DNA of 64,000 bases, taken from contig NZ_CP020538.1 of the NCBI RefSeq assembly GCF_002080435.1, positions 744,001 through 808,000 on the forward strand. The letters are read 5' to 3'. This document shows, piece by piece, positions 53,885 to 63,347 of this stretch. This DNA comes from Sphingobium herbicidovorans. GTDB taxonomy: Bacteria > Pseudomonadota > Alphaproteobacteria > Sphingomonadales > Sphingomonadaceae. The notes beneath the pieces are model-generated. The model did not search any database, was not told where the DNA came from, and saw nothing but the letters and a program-made list of their open reading frames with translations. The translations under genes and the position numbers were made by a program. Numbering within the stretch: the stretch's first letter is position 1; the number at the start of each line of letters is the position of its first letter.

Positions 53885-54697
53885 TCAGCCCCCGCGCGCC
53901 ATTTCCTCACCCCGGTCGCGGGCCGCCCGCAGCGTATCGGTGAGCAGCTTGCACAGCCGGTCATCGGCATCCAGCACGTTAAGCCCCTCACGGGTCATGC
54001 CGCCCGGACTCGCCACACGGTCGGCCAGGATGGCGGGGCTGTCGCTTGCCTGCGCGACCATGTTGGCAGAGCCTTGCACCGTGGCCAGCGCCATGCGGGC
54101 GGCCTGATCGGCAGGAAGGCCAATCGCTTCCCCCGCACGCGCGAGTGCATCGACGAAGCGGAACAGGAAGGCAGGGCCGCATCCTGACAGGGCCGTCACT
54201 TCATTGAACAGCGCTTCGTCGGCGATCCATTCGGCCAGGCCAAGCGGGGCGATCAGCGCGGCGATGGCGGCGCGGTCTGCCGGGGAACTGTCGGACTCCG
54301 CATGAAGGGCGGTGACCCCCTGCCCCAGCCCGACGGGCAGATTGGGCATGGCGCGGACGATCTGTCCGGCGTTGGGGAATTGTCGGCGCAATTCGGCCAG
54401 CGGCGTGCCCGCAAGGATCGAGATGAGCGTCGTTTCACCGCCGCACAGAGGAGCCAGCGCCTGCGCGACCTCGCCCAATTGATAGGGCTTCATGCCGAGC
54501 AGCACGGTCGCCCCGCGGGGGAGGGCGGCGGGATAGCTGGTGACCACCTGAACCCCCTCCGCGACCGGGCGGCCGCTGGGACGCAGGACGGTGACGCGCG
54601 CGGGGGCCAAGCCGCAGGCCAGCCAGCGGGTAAGCATCTGCCCGGCCATATTGCCGCAGCCGACAAGGAACAGGTGGTCGGGCCAGGGTTCGGTCAT
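53885..54697 (-). CDS. proC: Pyrroline-5-carboxylate reductase
   Basis: 270 residues from ATG 54697. It reduces pyrroline-5-carboxylate to proline with NADPH. LFLVGCGNMAGQML is the dinucleotide loop; RAMPNLPVGLGQGVTAL and the C-terminal VASPGGMTREGLNVL with ALSGCGPAFLFRFVDAL are family blocks. It follows the YbjN gene after 11 bases, so the two are probably co-transcribed. Confidence 0.94.
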   Translation of the reverse strand: MTEPWPDHLFLVGCGNMAGQMLTRWLACGLAPARVTVLRPSGRPVAEGVQVVTSYPAALPRGATVLLGMKPYQLGEVAQALAPLCGGETTLISILAGTPLAELRRQFPNAGQIVRAMPNLPVGLGQGVTALHAESDSSPADRAAIAALIAPLGLAEWIADEALFNEVTALSGCGPAFLFRFVDALARAGEAIGLPADQAARMALATVQGSANMVAQASDSPAILADRVASPGGMTREGLNVLDADDRLCKLLTDTLRAARDRGEEMARGG

Positions 54698-54708
54698 GGA
54701 AAAGTGCC

Positions 54709-55233
54709 TCAGGCTTCGCCGCGCGTTTCGATGAGGCTGGCGGAAATCGCTTCGGTCGGGCTTTTTCCGCCCCACAGGACGAACTGGAACACGGGATAGA
54801 AGCGTTCGCATTCGTCGATGGCGGTTTCGACCAGCACCTGCGCCTGATCGAGCGTCAGAACCCCGCCCGCGCCCAGCAGCGCGCCGTGGCGGAACAGGAT
54901 GATGCCGCTGGACGACCAAAGCTCAAAATGGCCGAGCCAGAGCTGTTCGTTGATGAGGCCCAGCGTTTCGTAGATGGCGGGACGCTTTTCATCCGTCACG
55001 CGGATGTCGGGGAGGGCCAGCAATTGCAGCACCTGATCCTCGTCCCGCCAGATGCCGCGCAGTTCATATTGCGCCCAGCTACCCTGGGTGCTGGCGACGA
55101 TCTCATCCTCACCAACCTGATCGAAACTCCAGCCATTCGCCTCAAAATAGGCGGCCAGCATATCGATCGGCGCGGCTTCCTGGCCGCCATTTTCATATTC
55201 GTCGCTGTCCATCATCTGCTGGCCATAGAGCAT
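54709..55233 (-). CDS. YbjN domain protein
   Basis: 174 residues from ATG 55233; ATGs at 55215 and 55212 are also in frame. MLAAYFEANGWSFDQVGEDE and LGHFELWSSSGIILFRHGAL with a C-terminal ECERFYPVFQFVLWGGKSP are the YbjN fold, related to type III secretion chaperones. Role unknown; in sphingomonads and Caulobacter it is commonly next to proC. It starts 89 bases after ubiK ends. Confidence 0.85.
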   Translation of the reverse strand: MLYGQQMMDSDEYENGGQEAAPIDMLAAYFEANGWSFDQVGEDEIVASTQGSWAQYELRGIWRDEDQVLQLLALPDIRVTDEKRPAIYETLGLINEQLWLGHFELWSSSGIILFRHGALLGAGGVLTLDQAQVLVETAIDECERFYPVFQFVLWGGKSPTEAISASLIETRGEA

Positions 55234-55322
55234 TTCCCGGCGGCAGGGAAACCGTGCGAATCGGGAAAACGCGTCAACCCGGCGCTTCGTTGCAGAAATT
55301 AAACGGTCAGCGTCGGCGACCC

Positions 55323-55622
55323 TTAGTCGGTCGGGGCCGCCCCGCCTTTGGGCGAGCGCACCGTCTTGGTGACAGGTTCAGACGACCTGCCCTCCAGCGC
55401 GTCGATCCGGGCTTTCAGCAGTTCGACCTCTTCGCGGGCCGCCGCCGCCAGCGCCTTTACCGCGTCAAATTCATCGCGGCTGACGAAGTCCATGCCGCCG
55501 ATCCATTCCTTCGCCTTTTCACGGGCATTGGCTTCAAATTCCCGGCTCATGCCCGCAACCGTTCCAGCGGCGCCATTCACCAGCTTGGCGAGGTCGTCGA
55601 AAAGGCGGTTTTCGCTCTGCAT
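55323..55622 (-). CDS. ubiK: Ubiquinone biosynthesis accessory factor UbiK
   Basis: 99 residues. A helical BMFP-type protein: NRLFDDLAKLVNGAAGTVAG at the start, then REFEANAREKAKEWI and a coiled coil ending LLKARIDALEG. UbiK helps assemble ubiquinone hydroxylases in a lipid-binding complex. A Pro/Lys tail follows. Confidence 0.85.
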   Translation of the reverse strand: MQSENRLFDDLAKLVNGAAGTVAGMSREFEANAREKAKEWIGGMDFVSRDEFDAVKALAAAAREEVELLKARIDALEGRSSEPVTKTVRSPKGGAAPTD

Positions 55623-55668
55623 GTCCTATATCCTTGATTACCGGCGCGCGAGGGATGCGCCATGAGAG

Positions 55669-56217
55669 TCATATCTGGGTCTTGAGCGCGGGCGCGACAA
55701 GGGTCTCCGCATCGGGATTGAGACGGCCGATCTCATAATTAAGGACCGATGCAAAGCCCAGCCATGCGAGATAGGGCAGCAGCAGCAGCCCCGCCATGCG
55801 GCGAATGCGCCAGAAAAGAAACGCCGTCGCCGCCACCACGACCAGCAGCAGGAGGATAAGCGCGAACGCATTGTCCACCTGATGCGCGCGAAAAAAGAGT
55901 GGCGACCAGGCGAGGTTGAGCAGCAGTTGAACAAGGAACAGGAAAATGGCCACGCCCCGGCCCCGCGCGCCACGGGCATGAATGACCATCGCCAGCGCCA
56001 GCCCCATAAGGATGTACAGGATCGTCCAGGCGACGCCGAACGCCCAGCCCGGCGGCATGAAGTCCGGCTTTACCAATGCGTCGAACCAGCGATTGCCATA
56101 GCCGCTGTTGGCGAGCCTGCCGGACAGGAAGCCCAGGAACACAATCGCCGGGACGGTGACAAGCGCCCAGCGGAGGTAAGCCAGGCGTAACTGACCCGGG
56201 GACGCGATCTCGTTCAT
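55669..56217 (-). CDS. TspO/MBR family membrane protein
   Basis: 182 residues from ATG 56217. Five membrane helices, with KPDFMPPGWAFGVAWTILYI and LNLAWSPLFF as the TspO signatures. TspO binds tetrapyrroles and sterol-like ligands and tunes stress or pigment responses in Alphaproteobacteria. It follows the RND pump gene end by 23 bases, so it could be on the same transcript. Confidence 0.88.
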   Translation of the reverse strand: MNEIASPGQLRLAYLRWALVTVPAIVFLGFLSGRLANSGYGNRWFDALVKPDFMPPGWAFGVAWTILYILMGLALAMVIHARGARGRGVAIFLFLVQLLLNLAWSPLFFRAHQVDNAFALILLLLVVVAATAFLFWRIRRMAGLLLLPYLAWLGFASVLNYEIGRLNPDAETLVAPALKTQI

Positions 56218-56240
56218 CGTCGGCGCAGCTCCACTAATCC

Positions 56241-59200
56241 TCACTCGGCGGCTTCGGGCGAATCCTTAAGAGCCGTGTCAAGCCGCCGTCCCACGGTTTG
56301 CGGTGAAACGGTTCGTCCCGCAACCCGCGAATACAGAATAGGGATGAGGAATAGCGTAATCAGCGTCGCCAGCGAGACGCCGAACACCACCACCACGCCA
56401 ATCGACTGGCGCGCAGCCCCCCCGCCCCGCCGCGAAGGACCAACGGCATGGCGCCGATGACCGTGGCGATAGAGGTCATCAGGATCGGGCGCAGGCGGCG
56501 GGCGGCGGCCTGCCGAATGGCATCGGCGATCTCCAGCCCTTCGTCCCGCAACTGGTTGGCGAACTCTACGATCAGGATGCCGTTCTTTGCCGCCAGCCCG
56601 ACCAGCATGACGATGCCGATCTGGCTGTAGAGATTCACCGACCCGCCGGTCAGCGCCAGCCCCAGCACGCCGCCCGCGACGGCCAGCGGCACGGTCGCGA
56701 TAATGACGCCAGGGTGGATGAAGCTTTCAAACTGCGCGGCCAGCAGCAGGTAGACGATGACGATAGTGAGGCCGAACACCAGCCATATCGCTCCCCCGGT
56801 TTCCCGCAGCGACTGGCTTTCCCCGCGATAGCCCAGGGCGAGCACCTCAGGCGACTGGCGTGCCTGCGTTTCCAGATAGGAAAGCGCCTCGCCCAGCGAG
56901 TAGCCGGGCGCAAGCGCCGCAGTCAGCGTGATGGAGCGCAGCTTGTTGAAGCGATTGAGCTGGCGCGGCCCGGCGACTTCACGGACCGAAACCACCGCCG
57001 ACAGCGGCACCAGCTGTCCTGTACGGGTGCGCACCTGGATGCGTTCAAGATCAGCCTTGGTCTGCCGCCCTTCCCGTTCGGCCTGGACCAGCACGCGATA
57101 TTCCTCGCCACGGTCGACGTAGGTGGTGACGCGGCGCGACCCCAGCAGCGTTTGCAGCGCCTGGCTGATGTCGTTCGCCGACACGCCAAGGTCGCCCGCG
57201 CGCTGCTGGTCCACCTCGATCCGCATCTGCGGCTTGGTTTCCTTGTAATCGCTGTCGAGGTTGATGAGGCCCGGATTGCTGGCCGCAGCCGCCATGATCC
57301 GGTCGCGCGCGGCGACCAGCCCTCCATAGGTTGACCCGGCAAGGACCAGGTTGACCGGCAGGCCCCTGCCCCGGCCCAACCCGGATCGCGGAGCGACATT
57401 GCCGCGCACGCCGGTCTGGTTGGCAAGCACCCTGTTGATGGTGTCGGCCACTTCCGCCGTGGTGATGCTGCGTTCTTCCCATGGCCGCAGGAAGGCGATG
57501 ATGTTGCCGCCGTTGAAATCGTCGCTCGCGCCGAAACCGGCTGGCGTGCGCATGTTCAGCACTTTGAGCCGGCCGTCCTTCAGCAGCGGCTGAAGATCAT
57601 CCTCAATGCCGCGCATATAGTCCTTCATCCGGTCAAAGCCGGTGCCTTCGGGCGCGGCGACCTGGCCATCCACCACGCCGGTATCTTCGGCTGGCGCAAG
57701 TTCGTTGGGCAGCGTCATGAAAAGCGCGCCCGCCGCGCCAAGGAACAGGACCAGCGGGACCAGCGCCACGGCGGGACGGCGCAGCACCCGGTCTAGCAGG
57801 CGCGCATAGCCGGACTCGAGCCGCTGGAACCGGTCATCGACCCAGCGCGCCAGCCGCCCGCGTTCGGTGTGGCGCAGCAGCTTGGAACAGAGCATCGGCG
57901 CGAGGCTGAGCGATATGAAGCCGGAAAAGGCGATGGCGGCGATCATGGCGATCGCAAGTTCGCGGAAGAGCAGCCCTGTCTGCCCGGCGAGGAACATCAC
58001 CGGCACGAACACCGCGCAGACGACCAGGGTGGTCGAGATGATCGCGAAGCCGACCTGCCGCGTCCCAAGATAGGCCGCCAGCAGCGGATCTTCGCCCTGT
58101 TCGATCCGGTGATAGACATTTTCCAGCACGACGATGGCGTCATCGACCACCAGACCGATGGCCAGCACAAAGGCCAGCAGGGTCAGCAGATTGATCGACA
58201 GCCCCAGCAGCCACATCACCGCGCAGGTGGCGAGAAGGCAGATCGGCACGGTGATGGAAGGAATGATGGTCGCACGCAGCGAGCCGAGGAAAAGGAAGAT
58301 GACCAGAATGACGAGGATCGCGGCTTCCAGCAGCGTGTCATAGACCTTTTCGATCGCGCGGCTGATGAAGAGGGATTCGTCCGAGCCGATATTGACGCTC
58401 ATCCCCGGCGGCAGGTCGGGCTTCAATTCCTCGATCAGCGCCTTGGCGCGTTCTGCGACCTCCAGCGTATTGGCGCCCGATTGCCGGACTATGCCAACGC
58501 CGATGCCCGTGGCCCCGTTCGAGCGGAAGGAGGTATAGGGATTTTCCGCCCCCTCCTCGATCCGCGCGACATCCCCCAGCTTCACCTGATAGCCATCCTC
58601 CCCCGTCCGACGACGAGCTGCGCAAATGTTTCGGGGGTGGAAAAGGCGCGCTCGACACGCAGGGTCTGGTTCTGATCCTTCGATTCAAAGCGTCCCGCGG
58701 GCAGTTCGACATTCTGCGCGCGCAGGGCGTTTTCGATGTCGGCAGGCGTCAGGCTGAACGCTGCCAGCTTTTCAGCGTTCAGCCAGATACGGGTGGAGGG
58801 CCGCTCTTCCTGACCGCCGTTGACGCGCGCAACGCCATCAATGGCGGAAAAGCGGTCGATGACGTTCCGGTCGAGATAGTCGGCGATCTGGGTCGGGGTC
58901 CAGCCGGGCCGGGTGAATACGATATACAGGATGGAGCGTGCGTCGGCGTCCACCTTGCGGATTTCAGGCGCCAACGCATCTTCGGGCAGGTCTTCGGTGA
59001 CGGAACCCACGCGGTCGCGCACGTCATTGGCGGCCGAATCAATATCGCGCGAAGGATCAAATTCGATGCTGATCGCCGATGTGCCGTCCCGCGACGTCGA
59101 ACTGATGGTCTGAATGCCCTGCACGCCTGCAACGGCGTCTTCGATCAGCTGCGTGATGCGCGTTTCAACAACAGAGGCCGCAGCGCCGGTGTAACTGGTT

Positions 59201-59343
59201 TCGACCGAAACTATCGGCGGATCGGTGTCGGGATATTCGCGGACCGACAGGCTGAGATAACCGACCACGCCGACGATGCACAGCAGGACGGCGATGACCG
59301 CCGCGAAGACCGGGCGGCGGACGGAGATGTCGGAAAGCTGCAC
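56241..59343 (-). pseudogene. RND efflux pump inner-membrane subunit, interrupted by two frameshifts
   Basis: Starts GTG 59343 (VQLSDISVRRPVFAAVIAV) and would end at TGA 56241 with two bases restored, giving 1034 residues, the normal length for this AcrB/MexF-like family. The reading is broken at a C5 run (58600-58604, + strand) and at a C7 run (56417-56423). Adding one C to each restores the expected protein: LVVGRGEDGYQVKLGDVARI at the first site and AARQSIGVVVVFGVSLATL at the second. The two long fragments are 58582-59343 and 56360-58585. Both runs are homopolymers, so sequencing error is as likely as a true mutation. It follows its adaptor gene by 12 bases. Confidence 0.85.
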
Positions 59344-59355
59344 CGCGCGCGCTCC

Positions 59356-60420
59356 CTATGCGCCGGTCGCGGAACGGTCCGCCGTCTTCGCGGCCGGTCC
59401 GTTTCTGTCGCCGGGCAGTCGCACAGGCACGCCATCGGTCAGCTTGACGACGCCTTCCGTCACCACCCTCGCGCCGGGCTTTACCCCGTTCAGGATTTCA
59501 ACCAGGCCATTTTGCCGGATGCCGGTGTCGACCTCGATCCGCTTCGCCTTGCCATTTTCGACAAGGAACAGGAAACGATCCTCCCCATCCCCGACCAGCG
59601 CCAGTTCGGGCACGGCGAGCGACTGGCGCTGGCGAGACATGACGCGCACGGTCAGCAGCATGCCGGGCTTCAGCGCCCGATCGGGATTGGGCAGGATCGC
59701 GCGCACCCTGACGGCGCGGGTCGCCGGGTCGATCACTGGGTCGATGGTGGAAATGGAGCCGGTGAAGGGACGGTCGGGATAAGCGGATGAAACCGCCCTG
59801 ATCGGCTGCCCCTCGCGGATCATCGACAGGCGCGTTTCAGGCACCGTGAAGTCCAGCTTTATCCGGGAAATGTCGCTGACGGTGGCAATCGGCGTCCCCG
59901 CCGAGACGATCGCGCCCGGCGACACCGTGCGCAGGCTGACCCAGCCGGCAAATGGAGCGCGGATGACCCTGTCCCCGATCGAGGCGCGGGCAAGTTGCGC
60001 ATTTGCGCGGGCGGAACCGGCTGCGGCGACCTGCTGATCCAGGCTGGCGGTGGTGGCGAAGCCGCGTTTCTTGAGCGCCTCTATCCGTTCAAGCTGCTGG
60101 GTCGCCTGCAATGCCTGCGCCTCGGCGGCGGCCAGTTCGGCCCGTTCCTGTCCCACCGCCAGTTCGGCGATCACCTGGCCACGGTTGACGAAGCCGCCAT
60201 CGGTGAAGTTGATCGATGTGATCCGCTCAGTCACCGGGGCGGATAATATCACCTGTTCATTGGCGAGCGCGGTGCCCACCGCTTCCAGATCGTCGGTGAA
60301 GGTCGCAAGCCGGATCGGCGCAGCTTCGACCAAGGCGGGCGGGCGCGCTTTTTGCTCCTTTTCCGCGGCGCAACCGGAGAATGTCAGCAGAAAAAGACCA
60401 AGGATCGGGAATGGGCGCAT
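59356..60420 (-). CDS. RND efflux periplasmic adaptor lipoprotein
   Basis: 354 residues. A lipoprotein signal (ILGLFLLTFSGC, Cys16) anchors it to the membrane. Helical hairpin, lipoyl and beta-barrel domains follow in the HlyD/AcrA order: GFVNRGQVIAELAVGQERAE, then a coiled coil to about 150, then APFAGWVSLRTVSPGAIVSA. It links the RND pump to an outer-membrane channel. No channel gene is in the window. It ends just before the pump start. Confidence 0.92.
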   Translation of the reverse strand: MRPFPILGLFLLTFSGCAAEKEQKARPPALVEAAPIRLATFTDDLEAVGTALANEQVILSAPVTERITSINFTDGGFVNRGQVIAELAVGQERAELAAAEAQALQATQQLERIEALKKRGFATTASLDQQVAAAGSARANAQLARASIGDRVIRAPFAGWVSLRTVSPGAIVSAGTPIATVSDISRIKLDFTVPETRLSMIREGQPIRAVSSAYPDRPFTGSISTIDPVIDPATRAVRVRAILPNPDRALKPGMLLTVRVMSRQRQSLAVPELALVGDGEDRFLFLVENGKAKRIEVDTGIRQNGLVEILNGVKPGARVVTEGVVKLTDGVPVRLPGDRNGPAAKTADRSATGA

Positions 60421-60509
60421 ATGGAAGGGCTATCGGGCCTTTGCGAGCGATACAACTGGGGCATTTGTCGCGAAATGTAACTGCACCGGGAATAACGAAT
60501 GCAGCCGGA

Positions 60510-61247
60510 TTATCCACCAAGCGCGGCGTGGATCAAAAACTCTATATTGCCCTGTGGGCCAGTGATCGGACTGGTCGTCATGCCGTTGACGGTCCAACCC
60601 TGCCCGGTCAGCCATGCGCCGACTTCTTCGCACACGCGGGCGTGGATGGCCGGGTCGCGCACGACGCCGCCCTTGCCCACTTCTTCACGGCCCGCCTCAA
60701 ACTGCGGTTTGATGAGCGCGACCAGATGCGCGCCCGGCCGGGCGAAGCTGATCGGCCGCTCCAGCACCTTGGCCAGCGAGATGAAGCTGGCGTCGCACAC
60801 GATGATATCGATAGCTTCGGGAATGTGGGCGTCGGTGAGGATGCGCGCGCTCGTCTGTTCATGGACGATGACGCGGGGGTCGGACCGCAGCTTCCAGGCA
60901 AGCTGGTTGGTGCCGCTGTCCACCGCATAGACGCGCGCCGCCCCCTTCGTCAGCAGTACATCGGTGAAGCCGCCGGTCGAGCTGCCGACATCCATGGCGG
61001 TCATGCCGGTGACGTCCAGCGCGAAATGGTCGATGGCGTGGGCGAGCTTTATGCCGCCGCGCGAGACCCAGGGATGGTCGCGCCCCTTTACATCCAGTTC
61101 GGCGTCCGACGCGACCTGCTGGCCCGCCTTGTCAATCTTGCGGTCGCCCAGAAAGACGAGACCGGCGAGGATCAGCGCCTGCGCCCGCGCACGGCTTTCG
61201 GCGAGGCCTCGGTCCACAAGCAGCTGATCTGCCCGCACCTTCGCCAT
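60510..61247 (-). CDS. tlyA: TlyA-type rRNA 2'-O-methyltransferase
   Basis: 245 residues. An N-terminal S4 domain (RADQLLVDRGLAESRARAQA) leads a methyltransferase with the K-D-K-E set: Lys in SRGGIKLAHA, Asp in VCDASFISL, Lys in LIKPQFEAG and Glu in GNIEFLIHA. The SAM loop is MDVGSSTGGFTDVLL. It methylates cytidine 2'-hydroxyls in rRNA. The ATG shares one base with the stop of the upstream gene (TGATG). Confidence 0.93.
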   Translation of the reverse strand: MAKVRADQLLVDRGLAESRARAQALILAGLVFLGDRKIDKAGQQVASDAELDVKGRDHPWVSRGGIKLAHAIDHFALDVTGMTAMDVGSSTGGFTDVLLTKGAARVYAVDSGTNQLAWKLRSDPRVIVHEQTSARILTDAHIPEAIDIIVCDASFISLAKVLERPISFARPGAHLVALIKPQFEAGREEVGKGGVVRDPAIHARVCEEVGAWLTGQGWTVNGMTTSPITGPQGNIEFLIHAALGG

Positions 61248-63268
61248 CAGCGCACCAGCGCCGTTAGGGTGGAAACCGTCAATAGCTGCGGCAATGTCTG
61301 CGGCTGCTGTTGCGGCGCATACCAGAGATAAAGCGGGACGCCCGACCGGCCCTGCGCCTCAAGGAAACGGGTGATCGCGGGATCGGCATTGGTCCAGTCG
61401 CCTACCATCACCGTCACGCCCGCCTTGGCGAAGGCCTCGCGCGTTTCGGCGCGGTCGATCGCAGCCGCCTCATTCGCCTTGCAGGTCAGGCACCAGTCGG
61501 CGGTGAAATAGAGAAAGACCGGCTTTCCCGCAGCGCGCAGGCTGGCGAGCCGGGCTTCGTCGAACGGCGTTGATCCATCCTCCCCCTGCGCTACGCTGGC
61601 GGCGCGAGCGGGCAGCAGGGCCATCCCCGCGCCCAGCAGCAGCAGCGAGAGCAGCCCGACGATGCGCCCGCCGCGCTTGCCCCGATGCTGGCGGATCCCC
61701 AGCCACCAGAGCAGCAAGGCGAGAAGCAGCGCCGTGGCGAGGCCGATGGTCATCGCCGGGACGCCGCGCTGCTGGCCCAACAGCCAAAGCAAACCGACCG
61801 CCGTCAGGAACATCGGCACGGAAAGGACCTTCTGAAACGTCCCCATCCAGGGGCCGGGACGCGGCAAGCGGGCGCGCAGCGCGGGGACATAAGCGAGCAG
61901 GAGGAAGGGGAGCGCAAGACCGAAACCCAGCCCTGCAAACAGCGCCAGCGCCGCAGCGACTGGCAGCACCAGCGCGGCCCCCATCGCCGCGCCCATGAAG
62001 GGACCGGTGCAGGGCGTCGCGACAAAGGCGACCAGCGCCCCTGTCCAGAATGCGCCCGCAACGCCCGCCTTGCCCGCCAGCTTTTCGCCGCCGCCAAAGG
62101 CGCTGAGTTCAAAGAGCCCGGCGAGGTTGAAGGCGACAGCGGTGACCAGCAGCAGCAGCAAGAGGATGACGCGCGGGTCCTGCAACTGGAAGGCCCAGCC
62201 GACCGCGACCCCCGCCGTCCTGACCCCAAGCAGCAAGGCGCCCAGCGCGAGGCAGGTGAGGATGACCCCCGCGACATAGGCAAGCGCCTCCCGCCGCACG
62301 CTGCGTTCATCGCCGCCCGCCCGCGCGAGCTTGAGCGCCTTCAGTCCCAGTATCGGGAAGACGCAAGGCATGATGTTGAGCAGCAACCCGCCAAGAATGG
62401 CGCCGCCCAGTGCGACCAATGTCGTCAACAGCAGGCCCTGTGCCGGAGCGTCCACTGCGCCGGGAGCGGCCGTGAGCAGAAAGCCGACATGATCGCCAGT
62501 GCGCAACACCGCCTGCACCGGGCCGCCCTTCATGGGCTGGGCCGCATCGGTCTCGATGAGCAAACGGTCGCCATGGCGGCTGACGGTCTGGGGCGCGGCG
62601 TAGCGGGCCAGACCCTCTTCAAGAGGGAAAAGATGGACGTCGTCCGCCGCAGCATCCGCCGGAAAGGGAACCGACAGCCGCAGCTTGCCGTCGATGACCG
62701 CATAGCTGGCCCGGCTGCCGAGAGGCCTTGGCAGATGCGCGCGCCAGCCATCGAAGCGCGCCAGCGCGCCAGCCGTCACCGCGCCATCGCCCGCCACGAG
62801 ATCGAGTGAGATTTCCGCGCTTTCCGGCACGCAGATCTTGTCGGTGCAGGCGAGCCACTCCGCATGGCCGCTTATGGGCAGTCGCGTTCCGACGGCCACG
62901 TCCGGCGCGACGGTCAGGGGCGCCAGGATGGCATAGGGGCCTTCATAGACATGGTTCATCAGGCCGGAAATCAGCAGCGTTTCGGGCACGGGATAGCGCA
63001 GCTGTCCTATGCTGACGCCCTTGGGCAGAACCCATTTGACGGTCATGCCCAGCCCTGCGTCGCCCGGATTTTGCCAATAGCCGTGCCAGCCCGATTCCGG
63101 CGTCATGGCAAAGGCGATGCTGGTGGTCCGGCCCGGCGCTGGCGCGGCGCTTTCCGACACCAGTTGCGCGGCGATATGCGGCGCGCCGGTTCCAAACGCG
63201 CCTTGCGCGTAGGCGGCGGGCGCGAACAAGAGCGCAAGCGTCATCAGAAGGACATGGAAATTCCGCAT
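61247..63268 (-). CDS. DsbD/ScsB-like thiol-disulfide transporter
   Basis: 673 residues from ATG 63268, with a signal peptide ending APAAYAQ. An N-terminal beta domain (about 25-260, GWHGYWQNPGDAGLGM) is followed by about eight membrane helices with a Cys in LNIMPCVFPILGLK and a second in VATPCTGPFMG, and a C-terminal thioredoxin-like domain with CLTC in ADWCLTCKANE. It should pass reducing power to the periplasm. The motif set is complete. It is convergent in layout with no gene but divergent from the phosphatase gene. Confidence 0.9.
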   Translation of the reverse strand: MRNFHVLLMTLALLFAPAAYAQGAFGTGAPHIAAQLVSESAAPAPGRTTSIAFAMTPESGWHGYWQNPGDAGLGMTVKWVLPKGVSIGQLRYPVPETLLISGLMNHVYEGPYAILAPLTVAPDVAVGTRLPISGHAEWLACTDKICVPESAEISLDLVAGDGAVTAGALARFDGWRAHLPRPLGSRASYAVIDGKLRLSVPFPADAAADDVHLFPLEEGLARYAAPQTVSRHGDRLLIETDAAQPMKGGPVQAVLRTGDHVGFLLTAAPGAVDAPAQGLLLTTLVALGGAILGGLLLNIMPCVFPILGLKALKLARAGGDERSVRREALAYVAGVILTCLALGALLLGVRTAGVAVGWAFQLQDPRVILLLLLLVTAVAFNLAGLFELSAFGGGEKLAGKAGVAGAFWTGALVAFVATPCTGPFMGAAMGAALVLPVAAALALFAGLGFGLALPFLLLAYVPALRARLPRPGPWMGTFQKVLSVPMFLTAVGLLWLLGQQRGVPAMTIGLATALLLALLLWWLGIRQHRGKRGGRIVGLLSLLLLGAGMALLPARAASVAQGEDGSTPFDEARLASLRAAGKPVFLYFTADWCLTCKANEAAAIDRAETREAFAKAGVTVMVGDWTNADPAITRFLEAQGRSGVPLYLWYAPQQQPQTLPQLLTVSTLTALVR

Positions 63269-63347
63269 CGGGCCTCTTGTTCGGGTGAATGAAAGCGGGC
63301 TAGGTCTGCCCGCTCCCGCCGTCAAGGCATCAGAAGGGGCAGTATAT

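Noticed and set aside
53885..54919. Longer form of proC starting at 54919
   Set aside because: The extra 74 residues are Arg-rich and lie inside the YbjN gene in another frame; the conserved protein starts at 54697.
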